Positions 52,064 to 60,858 of a DNA stretch of 64,000 nt are shown one piece after another. Positions within the stretch are counted from its first letter, which is position 1. Each line of letters starts with the position of its first letter. The notes below the pieces were generated by a model. The model searched no databases and was not told the DNA's origin. It saw nothing but the letters and a program-made list of their open reading frames with translations. Source of the stretch: Alkalihalobacterium chitinilyticum (GTDB taxonomy: Bacteria > Bacillota > Bacilli > Bacillales > Bacillaceae_F); NCBI RefSeq assembly GCF_029028005.1, contig NZ_JAOTPO010000002.1:186001-250000 (forward strand), written 5' to 3'. The translations under genes were made by a program, and so were the position numbers.

Positions 52064-52498
52064 CTAAACTTTCGCAGGGACAAGTATTAATGGGCAAGGG
52101 GTTAAATGAGAAACGCTATAACTAACACTTCCTAAGGCTTGCCCAACAACAGGTCCCATACCACGCGTTCCCATTATAATGGCTTCTGCCTGTTGTTCTT
52201 TTGCTTCACTCGTAATTTCTATCGACGGCAAGCCAACTCGAATTTTAGTTTGGTACGAGATAGTTTCATCTTTAAGAATAGGTTCCACTTTCTGAAAAAT
52301 TCGGTTCGCTTCATCTTCTTGAATTTGAATCATCTCTTTTTCTGAAAGCAAATGAGCTGTAGCCTCGTTATACTTGGGTTGGACATTTAATAGTAAAAGA
52401 TTAGAGTTAAATGCTTTCGCTGTTTTTACAGCGTAATGAACAGCTTCAAGTGCATATGTAGAGCCGTCTACAGGTACGATAATTATGTTTTTGTCCAC
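52064..52498 (-). CDS. Universal stress protein (UspA family)
   Basis: A 144-residue cytoplasmic USP-fold protein. The N-terminal strand IIIVPVDGSTYALEAVHYAV contains the nucleotide-contacting Asp, and the ATP-binding motif is GTRGMGPVVGQALGSVSYSV (G-X2-G-X9-G-S). It therefore likely binds ATP and forms dimers. It starts with GTG 52498. It is monocistronic; its precise stress role is not defined. Confidence 0.92.
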   Translation of the reverse strand: MDKNIIIVPVDGSTYALEAVHYAVKTAKAFNSNLLLLNVQPKYNEATAHLLSEKEMIQIQEDEANRIFQKVEPILKDETISYQTKIRVGLPSIEITSEAKEQQAEAIIMGTRGMGPVVGQALGSVSYSVSHLTPCPLILVPAKV

Positions 52499-52581
52499 GT
52501 TAGAAACCCCTTTTTAATCATTAAGATAATTCAAGTTTATCATAATCAGATGATTAACAGATACGGTCATTTGTGAACAAT

Positions 52582-52938
52582 TTACTTCACTCCATTTGCA
52601 AAACAGTTTGTAATGTATTCTGTTACTTGATTTTTTAAGTTGACATTTAAATAGTGGTTTTGTCCTTCATATCCGCGGCAAAAATAGTTGTAATGTGAAA
52701 AGGTTCCATCATTTTTTCCCGGATGAACCTGTAATTCATTTTGCTTCATATAACGCTTAATCACTCCTAATTCTTTACTGAGTTGATCAAGTACAGTCGT
52801 TGTAAGTGTTAGGTAGGAAGGTTGCAGCTTCAATGGTAATGCTTTTAGCCGCTCTAAATCTTTTTCTAACGCTTTTCGTGCAATTGTTAATAGCACATAA
52901 TGATGTATCGCTTTTTGCTCATCTGTAGTAATCATCAT
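52582..52938 (-). CDS. Small conserved protein, YhjD-like
   Basis: A 118-residue soluble protein with helical N-terminus (KALEKDLERLKALPLKLQPSYLTL), then LGVIKRYMKQNELQV and a C-terminal YFCRGYEGQNHYLNVNLKNQVTEYI. The length and the pattern of a long helix, KRYMK and GYE-NYxN resemble B. subtilis YhjD as I remember it; no function is known for that family. Two adjacent ATG codons are possible starts. Single gene. Confidence 0.7.
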   Translation of the reverse strand: MMITTDEQKAIHHYVLLTIARKALEKDLERLKALPLKLQPSYLTLTTTVLDQLSKELGVIKRYMKQNELQVHPGKNDGTFSHYNYFCRGYEGQNHYLNVNLKNQVTEYITNCFANGVK

Positions 52939-53024
52939 AAGCTATCAAGCTCCAATCTGAGAACGTTCGTTTGTATTTATTATATGCAAACAAATGTTCC
53001 TTTACAACTATTAATTTCTGGAAC

Positions 53025-53062
53025 AAAAAACCGAGGATGCAAAATTGAGCCCTCGGTTTTTT
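53025..53062 (-). terminator. Terminator of the 53.1-53.4 kb gene
   Basis: A perfect 12-bp stem AAAAAACCGAGG/CCTCGGTTTTTT with a 14-base loop, overlapping the stop of the reverse-strand gene. Confidence 0.85.
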
Positions 53063-53372
53063 AATGTAATTTAGTTTTTAATTCCTGCAGACGCTGTTCC
53101 GCTCTGTGAACGTCCATTTGTAATTGAGTAATTAATTTTAAATTTGCATCCAAACTCGCTTGTTTCCGTACATATCCAAATACATTCGGTTTGTGGTGCT
53201 TTAATAGTGACATTACTTCAATTGTTGGTAATGAATGTTTGGGGTCTTTAGTACGTAAGAAATAACGAATAAATTTTAAAAAATCTGGGACAGATGCCCG
53301 AGTGTCAGGAGCTTGTTTGATGAGGTCTTCAAATATGTTAATGCTATCTAGTAAACCTTTTGGCGGGTTCAT
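53061..53372 (-). CDS. Hypothetical protein (103 aa)
   Basis: Starts at ATG 53372 with AAGGAG 9 bases upstream. The product is soluble with a mixed helical N-terminus (GLLDSINIFEDLIKQAPD, VPDFLKFIRYFLRTKD) and a C-terminal coiled-coil-like segment (DANLKLITQLQMDVHRAEQRLQELKTKLH). No domain was recognised and it has no operon partner. The ribosome-binding site, length and terminator support a real gene. Confidence 0.7.
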   Translation of the reverse strand: MNPPKGLLDSINIFEDLIKQAPDTRASVPDFLKFIRYFLRTKDPKHSLPTIEVMSLLKHHKPNVFGYVRKQASLDANLKLITQLQMDVHRAEQRLQELKTKLH

Positions 53373-53542
53373 AATGATCACTCCTTATAGCCTTTTTCAT
53401 TATAGACAGAAGGAGTTGATAATGAAAGAATAACAATTTGGTAATAAAACTAATTTATGTTTAAATGCTTAAGAAAATTGCGACTTGACGGTTTGACCTT
53501 TAAAATATAAGTATACAGCTATGAGGGAGGCGTAATTTAATT

Positions 53543-54172
53543 ATGAAAGTTTTATTATCTGGATTTGAGCCATTTGGAGAGTTTAAAGTAAATCCAACGT
53601 TAGAGATGGTAAAAGAAGTTCAAGAGCTAGGTGTAGAAGGAGTAGAAATAGAAATAATCGGTTTGCCAGTCGTTTATGGAAAATGTGTAGATCAACTCTT
53701 AGCTAAAATGGAAGAAGTTAACCCTGATGTTGTTCTGTCTTGTGGACTTGCGTTTGGACGAGCTGCAATTACTCCCGAACGAATTGGAATTAACATCCAA
53801 GATACTGCAGGGGAGGGTGATAAAGGAGATAATCAGGGAGATAAGCCGGTAGACCGCTCGATTATTACGGAGGGGCCAGATGGATTGTTTACAACGCTGC
53901 CCATCAGACTAATGGTAGAACGATTAGTTCAAGAAGGGATCCCGGCACAAATTTCAAATACAGCCGGTACATATATTTGTAATAACACATTATATGGAAT
54001 TTTACATCATATGCATAAGAAACAACTCCAGATAAAAGCTGGATTTGTTCACTTTCCTGCTACTCCAGATATGGTCGTAAACCGTCCAAATGTTCCAAGT
54101 ATGTCCATGAGTGATCAAGTAAGAGGTTTAGCACTAATGATTGAAGCGATTCGCGATTCACAAACAAACTAA
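53543..54172 (+). CDS. pcp: Pyrrolidone-carboxylate (pyroglutamyl) peptidase
   Basis: Cytoplasmic cysteine peptidase (C15) that removes N-terminal pyroglutamate from peptides. The 209 residues are normal. The triad is Glu79 (TPERIGINIQD), Cys146 (GTYICNNTLYG) and His170 (GFVHFPATP). N-terminal LLSGFEPFGEFKVNPTLE is a family hallmark. ATG follows GAGGGAGGCG. Single gene in this window. Confidence 0.96.
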   Translation: MKVLLSGFEPFGEFKVNPTLEMVKEVQELGVEGVEIEIIGLPVVYGKCVDQLLAKMEEVNPDVVLSCGLAFGRAAITPERIGINIQDTAGEGDKGDNQGDKPVDRSIITEGPDGLFTTLPIRLMVERLVQEGIPAQISNTAGTYICNNTLYGILHHMHKKQLQIKAGFVHFPATPDMVVNRPNVPSMSMSDQVRGLALMIEAIRDSQTN

Positions 54173-54352
54173 CTGAATATGACCGCTTTCTTTGCACTCT
54201 ATTATATTACTAATGCATTGCCGCATTGGATAAATAGGGTGCTTTTATTTACCCGAAAAAAAGGCTTATTTAAATCTTCGGAGAGGTTTAGAGGTGAATA
54301 AACTAGGGAAGACAGAATGTAATACCAATGAAAATTAAGATTAGATAAAATT

Positions 54353-54369
54353 GGTCAAAATTGGACATT
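54353..54369 (+). promoter_or_regulatory. Possible half-degenerate CtsR operator
   Basis: GGTCAAAATTGGACATT matches the CtsR direct-repeat consensus (GGTCAAA-N3-GGTCAAA) perfectly in the first half and partly in the second. It lies about 60 bases upstream of the IDEAL gene. Weak; compare the perfect site at clpE. Confidence 0.35.
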
Positions 54370-54427
54370 AAAAATGTTTGAATTATTTGAAAATTTAATG
54401 TAAAATAAAAAAAAGGAGGTAACTTCT

Positions 54428-54724
54428 ATGAACAAATTTGCCATTGATAAAAAGCTTATGAAACAATTAGCCGCGATTCGTAATAAGAAGAAGCCTTCAG
54501 AAGAAATTCTGAATTCCCTGTATGCCCAAGCGATGCTTGAATATTCCATATACGAGTATCAGAAAAATGCAATTTGCAACCAAATTGATGAGGCACTAGA
54601 GGAAAAGGATGAAAAAAGATTTTTCGTATTATCAACACATTACAATGAGTTGTTGGATCGTTATCGTCCAGGAAAAACGTTGTTTGAAAAAGGGTATGAA
54701 CTAAATATACAATTTGTTGATTAA
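54428..54724 (+). CDS. IDEAL domain protein
   Basis: A 98-residue basic/acidic helical protein. The C-terminal half has the short IDEAL motif NQIDEALEEKDEKRFFVLSTHYNEL, a ~37-residue domain found in small Bacillus proteins such as those of the YpiB/YyaO type and fused to other domains. Its biochemical role is unknown; protein-protein adaptor functions have been proposed for some. ATG follows a perfect AAAAGGAGG. It has its own terminator. Confidence 0.85.
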   Translation: MNKFAIDKKLMKQLAAIRNKKKPSEEILNSLYAQAMLEYSIYEYQKNAICNQIDEALEEKDEKRFFVLSTHYNELLDRYRPGKTLFEKGYELNIQFVD

Positions 54725-54728
54725 TTAT

Positions 54729-54760
54729 AGCAGAGTGTCTTGTGCACTCTGCTTTTTTTG
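54729..54760 (+). terminator. Terminator of the IDEAL gene
   Basis: A perfect 9-bp stem AGCAGAGTG/CACTCTGCT with a 7-base loop and seven or more T. Confidence 0.9.
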
Positions 54761-54815
54761 TTTTTTTTTATTAATAATTTGGTGAGGTAGCTACTGAGAA
54801 ATAAAAATAGCACAG

Positions 54816-55982
54816 TTAAATTGACTGCAGTATCTTTTCAATTCCGCGGCGTGCACCGGATATATTTCTGGCGACAGGTCCAATTTCAAGTTCAGAAAGA
54901 GCACCAATGGCATACAACCCTTCATCCCATTGTAAGGAGTTGGACAATATCGGATAGCCACACGTACCACATCGCAGTTTGTGTTCTTCAATCGTTGAAC
55001 TTAGCCATTCAATACCAGGCGGTGATTGATGAAAACCAGTTGCAAGAAGAATATGTTCACTTTTAACTGTATCACCAGACAGTAACTTAACTTCATTCAT
55101 GGAGTCACTTATTTGCAGACCCTCCACTTCATCACGTAAAAAAGAGAGAGCGCCGCATTTTATTTGCTTACTAACTTTCGCTTTAAGGTCAAGGGGCAAT
55201 GAACCTCTATGCCTGGCTTGACGAATTATATCCCGTCGTTTGTCATAACTCGAAACGGCTTGGAAGCGTCTCATTAATTTTGGACCTAGCCATCCTGGGT
55301 CCGAGTCAAACTGGTGGACTCGAAGGGAATGTCTTGAAATCTGAGTCACGTTTCCTGGAAGATGACGACTCCATTTGATGGAAGCATGAGCAGCAGTAAT
55401 CCCACCACCGACAATCATTAAGGAATTAATAGTTTCTGGTACCTGGTGTTCACGGTCAAACACATGTGAAATAGACGCACCGTTTTCCTTAGCTGTAATC
55501 GCCCACTCAGGCCAGTATGGATGTTCACTTAATCCAATGGCTAATATTACATTTTTGCTTTCAAGCTGCTTCCCATCCTTTAGAACAACTTGCCAACTCT
55601 GGCTGTTTTTCTTTAATTGAACGACTCTTCCTTGAATCCAACTACTATATAGTCTAGTTTCTTGAAATAGATGCTCACAGTGAGTGTTAAAAAGATGTAA
55701 ACCAGGTCGATCATAAGGTTTATAGAAAGCAGCGTAAGGCTTTCCGCTTGACGTTTTCGAAAACTTTTCGAGGTCAAAATGAGCGGGAGCCAGATGATGG
55801 ATCGACGGGGAACGTAAATAAGGCATTTCAATAGTTGATGTACAATGATGCCACATTGTTAATGGCTTTTCATTTGGATCGATTATGGCTAAGTTTTCAA
55901 TTGCAACTTTTTTCTGTTTTAAGAGATAAACCGCTGCGGTACAACCTTGAATACCACCGCCAATAATTAGCCAGTCAAACAT
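54816..55982 (-). CDS. FAD/NAD(P)-binding oxidoreductase under a Zur-like operator
   Basis: A 388-residue flavoprotein from ATG 55982, which follows GGAGGTTAC. The FAD-binding loop is LIIGGGIQGCTAAVYLL (residues 5-21). A second Rossmann loop, LMIVGGGITAAHASIKW, lies near 190, and a late FAD contact, LLATGFHQSP, near 320. A CXXC pair (CGTCG) lies near 340. The architecture resembles FAD/NADPH monooxygenases of the lysine/ornithine N-hydroxylase kind and other pyridine-nucleotide oxidoreductases; the exact reaction is unknown. Its promoter has a Zur box, so expression is probably raised in zinc starvation. It is divergent from dcd. Confidence 0.85.
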   Translation of the reverse strand: MFDWLIIGGGIQGCTAAVYLLKQKKVAIENLAIIDPNEKPLTMWHHCTSTIEMPYLRSPSIHHLAPAHFDLEKFSKTSSGKPYAAFYKPYDRPGLHLFNTHCEHLFQETRLYSSWIQGRVVQLKKNSQSWQVVLKDGKQLESKNVILAIGLSEHPYWPEWAITAKENGASISHVFDREHQVPETINSLMIVGGGITAAHASIKWSRHLPGNVTQISRHSLRVHQFDSDPGWLGPKLMRRFQAVSSYDKRRDIIRQARHRGSLPLDLKAKVSKQIKCGALSFLRDEVEGLQISDSMNEVKLLSGDTVKSEHILLATGFHQSPPGIEWLSSTIEEHKLRCGTCGYPILSNSLQWDEGLYAIGALSELEIGPVARNISGARRGIEKILQSI

Positions 55983-56001
55983 GATGTAACCTCCAAAACT
56001 A

Positions 56002-56051
56002 TAATCGTAATCATTACTATTTAATATACAAAAATACAGTTTATTATGCAA
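56002..56051 (-). promoter_or_regulatory. Promoter and Zur box of the flavoprotein gene
   Basis: Reading the reverse strand: TTGCAT (56051-56046), a 17-base spacer and TATATT (56028-56023). Immediately downstream AAATAGTAATGATTACGATTA (56022-56002, quoted in part: TAGTAATGATTACGATTA) matches the B. subtilis Zur consensus TCGTAATNATTACGA with a single changed core base. A repressor here would cover the transcription start. Confidence 0.75.
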
Positions 56052-56089
56052 TGTATTCTTTTATAATGGCCTAGAATATGGTACACTAC

Positions 56090-56110
56090 AAATCGTAATA
56101 ATTACGTTTT
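56090..56110 (+). promoter_or_regulatory. Zur box upstream of dcd
   Basis: AAATCGTAATAATTACGTTT (56090-56109) matches the extended Zur consensus at all core positions TCGTAATNATTACG. It follows a -10-like TACACT (56082-56087) and a TATAAT at 56062, so it overlaps or follows the likely transcription start. ATG of dcd is 44 bases downstream. Confidence 0.8.
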
Positions 56111-56153
56111 GTAGTGTAGTAAATAATTTTTTAGTGATAGTGAGGAGAAAGTG

Positions 56154-56684
56154 ATGATCTTATCAGATAAGACGATATATGAAATGTTAAACAAAGGAGA
56201 GCTTTCGATAGAGCCTTTAGTGGATGGACAAGTGCAACCCGCTTCTGTGGACATTCGTTTAGGAACGCACTTTTTAAAAATTGATGAAAATGCCATCGAA
56301 TCAATATCACTTGATAAAGAAGCGAAGTATATTGAATTTGAAAGCGATGAAGTCGTCATTCCACCAAACTCTTTTCTATTAGCTACAACGAAAGAATATA
56401 TAAAGCTCCCAAATCATGTAACCGCATTTGTAGAAGGGCGAAGTTCCATTGGAAGGATGGGGTTATTCATTCAAAATGCCGGCTGGGTTGACCCAGGATT
56501 TGAAGGTGAAATTACTTTAGAGCTATATAATGCCAATCGACTTCCTATAAAATTGAAGTCTGGTCGTCGAATTTGTCAACTCGTTTTTGCACTAATGGAT
56601 CAAGAAGCCAAAACCCCCTATCAAGGAAAATACCAAGGACAACGTCAAGCTGTTGGAAGTCGAATATATAAAGATATCGATTAG
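56154..56684 (+). CDS. dcd: dCTP deaminase, possibly bifunctional DCD:DUT
   Basis: A 176-residue trimeric nucleotide deaminase of the dUTPase fold, converting dCTP to dUTP or directly to dUMP in bifunctional forms. Motifs are [10 protein letters not shown] (near 25), [32 protein letters not shown] (near 92, including the catalytic Glu and the Arg/Ser/Ser nucleotide loop) and GRRICQLVF (near 142) with a C-terminal YQGKYQGQ loop. Bacillus halodurans has a characterised DCD:DUT of this kind. The fold does not use zinc, unlike dCMP deaminase. ATG 56154 follows GAGGAGA; a GTG at 56151 is adjacent. A strong Zur box lies upstream. Confidence 0.93.
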   Translation: MILSDKTIYEMLNKGELSIEPLVDGQVQPASVDIRLGTHFLKIDENAIESISLDKEAKYIEFESDEVVIPPNSFLLATTKEYIKLPNHVTAFVEGRSSIGRMGLFIQNAGWVDPGFEGEITLELYNANRLPIKLKSGRRICQLVFALMDQEAKTPYQGKYQGQRQAVGSRIYKDID

Positions 56685-56694
56685 CGCTATTCAA

Positions 56695-56727
56695 AAACAG
56701 CGGGCCAAAGATAGGCCTGCTGTTTTT
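56695..56727 (+). terminator. Terminator of dcd
   Basis: AAACAGCGGGCC pairs with GGCCTGCTGTTT (one wobble), short loop, T-run. Confidence 0.88.
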
Positions 56728-56897
56728 TGTTTCTAGTTGCCGCAGTGTTCAGTCGATGCAGATCTGTTTATCTTGCACACAATTTAGCTTCCTATGAGTT
56801 AAGTAAAATAGAGAAACTAGATTAAAGTACAGTTTTTCGTTGTTTTCCTAGCTTGAGTGGGGCGTCCAAACTTAACGGTTACTTGTTTTATGCAAAT

Positions 56898-58439
56898 TTA
56901 GACTCTCTTTCCTTGACTTTGCCAGTAAGGGGCACGGAGTTCTGTTTTTAGTATTTTACCAGACGGATTTCGAGGCAAAGCTGAAACGAAGTCTACTGAT
57001 TTCGGCTTCTTGTAACTAGCTAACCTGCCTTCACAGTAGGAGAGAATCTCTTCTTCGGTTAAAGAAACACCTTCTTTAGGGACGACAATCGCCTTCACAG
57101 ACTCACCCCAAACCGGATCAGGGATACCGATAACAGCAACTTCTAAAATGCCTGCATGTGTATATAAAAACTCCTCAATTTCACGGGGATATATGTTAAC
57201 ACCGCCACTAATCAGCATATCTTTTTTTCGATCCACAATATAATAATAGCCGTCAGCGTCTTGGCGGGCCATATCGCCAACCGTAAAAAATTCACCATAA
57301 AAAGACTCTCGATTAGCTTCTTCATTTTGGTAATATCCATCTAATAAATAAGGAGCTCTAATATAAAGTTCACCAACTTCGCCAATAGCAACTGGATTTT
57401 TCTGTTCATCTAATAGCAAGCATTCTACTAGTGGAAACGGCTGTCCAACACAAGCATCTTTTTCTTTAATGTCTTTTGGCTTAATATTTAGCGTTATTGC
57501 GCTTTCTGTAGATCCATAGAATTCGTGAAGGTCAGTACCATTAAAATATTCTAGTATTTCATTTTTTGTTTGTGTAGGTAAGGGTGCTCCAGCCGAAATG
57601 AGTACACGCATAGTCTTGTGATTGTAGCTAGCTTTTGTTTCAGAAGGAAGGTTAAGAATAAAATTAAACATCGTCGGTGCCATAAAGGTATTAGTCACTT
57701 GATACTTTTCCGTTAATTGTAGAAATTCTTCGGCATCGAAGCTTTCTTGAATAACGACCGTACCCCCAACAAAGAGTTGCATCAGTAAGAATATCCATGG
57801 TGCTGCATGGTAGATCGGTCCAGCAACAATATGAATATCAGACTCATCAATTTTGTACTCATAAGCAGCAACTATTCCAGTAAGAACACGTGAACGATGT
57901 GAGATGACAACCGCTTTTGGTTTTCCAGTTGTCCCTGATGTATAGCCGTAATAAAAGGGATCGGTTTCGTCAATGTGTACTTGAGGTTCTTCTGAAGAAC
58001 CAGACTGAAGGAATGCCTCATATTGATAGAATGGATAGTCGGCTTGACCATCTACGACAAGAAGTGTATCTAGAGCAGGAGTATAAGGGATAACGTTACG
58101 AACGATAGATTCATATTCACCAGTCGTTATGACAGCGCGGCATTCAGAATGGTTTAGAATATATTCAATATCCTTACTTAGTAAGCGGTAGTTAATGGGA
58201 ACGAGGATGACACCAATTTTAGCTAGTGCACCAATGGTTTCAATATAACTAGAATGATTTTTCATCAGTACGGCGACTTTGTCACCTTTCTGAAATCCTC
58301 TTTTCGTAAAGGCATTTGCTAATTGATTTGTTCTTGTATTGAGTTCTTCGTATGTAAGTGTTTGATTGTGAAAGATGACAGCAGGTTTTTGGCAGAATTT
58401 AGAAGCATTTTGTTTGAAGAAAGAGCCGACAGTAAGCAC
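56898..58439 (-). CDS. AMP-forming acyl-CoA synthetase (fatty-acid-CoA ligase type)
   Basis: A 513-residue adenylate-forming enzyme activating a carboxylic acid to its CoA thioester. The P-loop-like YGYTSGTTGKPKAV is near 165, A4/A5 motifs LHEFYGSTESA near 308, the hinge Asp in FTVGDMARQDADGYYYIVDRKKDMLISGGVNIYPREIE near 395-430, and the catalytic Lys in NPSGKILKTELR near 498. The substrate chain length cannot be told. GTG start at 58439. It is a single gene and divergent from clpE. Confidence 0.92.
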   Translation of the reverse strand: MLTVGSFFKQNASKFCQKPAVIFHNQTLTYEELNTRTNQLANAFTKRGFQKGDKVAVLMKNHSSYIETIGALAKIGVILVPINYRLLSKDIEYILNHSECRAVITTGEYESIVRNVIPYTPALDTLLVVDGQADYPFYQYEAFLQSGSSEEPQVHIDETDPFYYGYTSGTTGKPKAVVISHRSRVLTGIVAAYEYKIDESDIHIVAGPIYHAAPWIFLLMQLFVGGTVVIQESFDAEEFLQLTEKYQVTNTFMAPTMFNFILNLPSETKASYNHKTMRVLISAGAPLPTQTKNEILEYFNGTDLHEFYGSTESAITLNIKPKDIKEKDACVGQPFPLVECLLLDEQKNPVAIGEVGELYIRAPYLLDGYYQNEEANRESFYGEFFTVGDMARQDADGYYYIVDRKKDMLISGGVNIYPREIEEFLYTHAGILEVAVIGIPDPVWGESVKAIVVPKEGVSLTEEEILSYCEGRLASYKKPKSVDFVSALPRNPSGKILKTELRAPYWQSQGKRV

Positions 58440-58512
58440 AAACTCACATCCTTTTTAAACGATTATATAAACATTGTAACAAAATTCAGAAAATAACAAA
58501 ATAAAAAAGGAA

Positions 58513-58595
58513 GGTCAAAATTGGTCAAAAAAGTAGTTGCCATTTATAGTCACTTGTTATATATTAAAATCAGTAAAAGGTCAAAGTTAGTCAAA
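58513..58595 (+). promoter_or_regulatory. clpE promoter flanked by two CtsR operators
   Basis: Operator 1 GGTCAAAATTGGTCAAA (58513-58529) is a perfect CtsR direct repeat. Operator 2 GGTCAAAGTTAGTCAAA (58579-58595) is nearly perfect. Between them lie TTGCCA (58537-58542), a 17-base spacer and TATATT (58560-58565). The arrangement fits repression of clpE by CtsR in unstressed cells. Confidence 0.9.
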
Positions 58596-58637
58596 GTCAA
58601 ACATAAAAAATGACCACACTAAAAAGGAGTGATAAAA

Positions 58638-60671
58638 ATGAAGTGTACAAAATGCCAAAGCCGTGAAGCGAATATTTTTTTACTAGTAGAAGTGAATGGT
58701 CAAAGAAAAGAATTAACGGTATGTTCTCCATGTTATGAGGAAATTCGTAAGGGAGCTAAAAGAGGTGCCATGTTTTCAACGTCTAACTTTGATTACGGTG
58801 CAAATAGCGACGGTGAGAATTGCTCAACAGGATCATGCAATGTCGAACCTGAAAAAACGAGTGTACTCAAACAATTTGGAAGAAACTTAACTGACATTGC
58901 TAAAACGGGAATGATTGATCCAGTAATAGGACGAGAAGATGAAATCGAACAAGTGACAGAAATCTTAAATCGCCGTAATAAAAATAACCCAGTCCTTATT
59001 GGGGAGCCTGGAGTCGGAAAAACAGCGATTGGTGAAGGTCTTGCCCTAAAGATTATTGAAGGAGATGTACCATCAAAATTACGAAATAAAGAAATCATAT
59101 CACTGGATGTCGCTTCACTTATCTCAGGAACTTCTTATCGTGGACAGTTTGAAGAACGAATGAAGCAGCTTTTAGCTGAGTTAGAAGCAAACCAAAATAC
59201 AGTTCTTTTTATTGATGAAATTCATCAGCTCGTTGGTGCAGGAAAGACAGAAGGTTCAATGGATGCAGGAAATATACTAAAACCTGCGTTAGCCCGCGGA
59301 CAAATTCAAGTCATTGGAGCAACAACTCTTAAAGAGTACCGAGATATTGAAAAAGACGGCGCACTTGAAAGACGTTTTCAACCGATTATTGTCAATGAAC
59401 CGTCTGTAGATGATGCGATTACGATATTAAAAGGATTAGCGCCAAAATATGAAGCTTACCACGGTGTAAAATACCCTGAAGAAGTCATTAAGACTTGCGT
59501 TGAACTATCACATCGTTTCATACAAGACCGCCAGCTACCAGATAAGGCCATCGATTTACTGGATGAATCAGGTTCAAAACGCAATTTAAAAGATGCGAAC
59601 AATAAACAAGCAGATATTGAAGCAAGGCTAGAAGTTATTCAAAAGGAAAAAGTAAAAGCTGCTGAAAAAGAAGACTATGAAACAGCCGCGAAATTACGTC
59701 AAGAAGAACTACAATTAGAAGAAAAGCTGAAACATGCAGAAAACAATGACTCTGTGGTAACGGTTGAAGACATTCAACTTTTAATTGAAAAGAAAACGGG
59801 CATCCCTGTTCGAAAATTACAACAAAGTGAACAAGAAAAGCTAAGAAATTTACAAGTTCAACTCGCAAATAAAGTTATTGGTCAAGCCGAAGCTGTCGAA
59901 GCAGTAGCGAAAGCGATCCGAAGAAACCGTGCAGGCTTTAGTCGTTCAAATCGTCCGATTGCCTCTTTCATGTTCGTAGGTCAAACCGGGGTAGGAAAAA
60001 CAGAGTTAACAAAAGTTTTGGCTGAAGAACTATTTGGAAATAGAGACGCTCTTATTCGATTAGATATGAGCGAGTATATGGAAAAACACACGGTTTCTAA
60101 ATTGATTGGCTCACCACCAGGTTATGTAGGGCATGAAGAAGCGGGCCAGTTAACGGAACAAATTCGGAGAAAGCCTTATAGCATCGTTTTATTAGATGAA
60201 ATGGAAAAAGCACATCCTGAAGTTCAACACCTCTTTTTACAAATTCTTGAAGATGGAAGACTTACAGACAGTCATGGGCGAACGGTGAGCTTTAAAGATA
60301 CAGTTATTGTTATGACAAGTAATGCAAAACTTCTCGATCAGTACTTCAAACCGGAGTTTCTAAACCGAATTGACTCCACAGTTCACTTTAATAAGCTAGA
60401 AAAAGACCATCTAATGCAAATTGTTGATCTAATGCTCGAAGATGTGTATAAAAAAGCAGCAGAACAATCATTGAATATTGAAGTTACAAACGAAGCAAAA
60501 GAAATGATTGTAGAAAAAGGATACGATCCAAACTTTGGGGCTCGTCCTTTGAGAAGAGCAATCCAAGAAAAGATTGAAGATCTAATTGTCGATTTAATTA
60601 TCGATGAGGAAGATGTAAAGGCTGTAAAAGTTGACGTAAAAGAAGAGCAGATTGTTGTGTGCAAAAAATAG
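58638..60671 (+). CDS. clpE: ATP-dependent Clp protease ATPase subunit ClpE
   Basis: A 677-residue Hsp100 unfoldase working with ClpP on misfolded proteins. The start ATG 58638 follows AAAGGAG. The N-terminal zinc finger uses Cys3, Cys6, Cys29 and Cys32, which is diagnostic for ClpE. AAA domain 1 has Walker A GEPGVGKTA (near 122) and VLFIDEIHQLVGAG. A UVR-like helical insert (KEDYETAAKLRQEELQLEEKL) follows near 340. AAA domain 2 has GQTGVGKTE (near 447) and IVLLDEMEKAHPEV. The C-terminal D2 small domain ends with PNFGARPLRRAIQ. Controlled by CtsR. Confidence 0.97.
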   Translation: MKCTKCQSREANIFLLVEVNGQRKELTVCSPCYEEIRKGAKRGAMFSTSNFDYGANSDGENCSTGSCNVEPEKTSVLKQFGRNLTDIAKTGMIDPVIGREDEIEQVTEILNRRNKNNPVLIGEPGVGKTAIGEGLALKIIEGDVPSKLRNKEIISLDVASLISGTSYRGQFEERMKQLLAELEANQNTVLFIDEIHQLVGAGKTEGSMDAGNILKPALARGQIQVIGATTLKEYRDIEKDGALERRFQPIIVNEPSVDDAITILKGLAPKYEAYHGVKYPEEVIKTCVELSHRFIQDRQLPDKAIDLLDESGSKRNLKDANNKQADIEARLEVIQKEKVKAAEKEDYETAAKLRQEELQLEEKLKHAENNDSVVTVEDIQLLIEKKTGIPVRKLQQSEQEKLRNLQVQLANKVIGQAEAVEAVAKAIRRNRAGFSRSNRPIASFMFVGQTGVGKTELTKVLAEELFGNRDALIRLDMSEYMEKHTVSKLIGSPPGYVGHEEAGQLTEQIRRKPYSIVLLDEMEKAHPEVQHLFLQILEDGRLTDSHGRTVSFKDTVIVMTSNAKLLDQYFKPEFLNRIDSTVHFNKLEKDHLMQIVDLMLEDVYKKAAEQSLNIEVTNEAKEMIVEKGYDPNFGARPLRRAIQEKIEDLIVDLIIDEEDVKAVKVDVKEEQIVVCKK

Positions 60672-60684
60672 AATTGGAATAGTA

Positions 60685-60720
60685 AAAAAATCGTATTGGA
60701 TTACTCCAATACGATTTTTT
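60685..60720. terminator. Bidirectional terminator of clpE and arsA
   Basis: A perfect 16-bp stem AAAAAATCGTATTGGA/TCCAATACGATTTTTT with a 4-base loop. Nothing else is recognisable in 60721-60858. Confidence 0.93.
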
Positions 60721-60858
60721 ATAGAGTTAACATGACTTGGTTGATTAAGCTCACTCTTACACTAGCTCCAAAGTGAGTATCATAATTAGAGGGGAAGCAC
60801 CAACAGTCGTTGATGACCTCCAGTTTGAATGAAGAATAATTTGCTTTTAAGCTAACGA

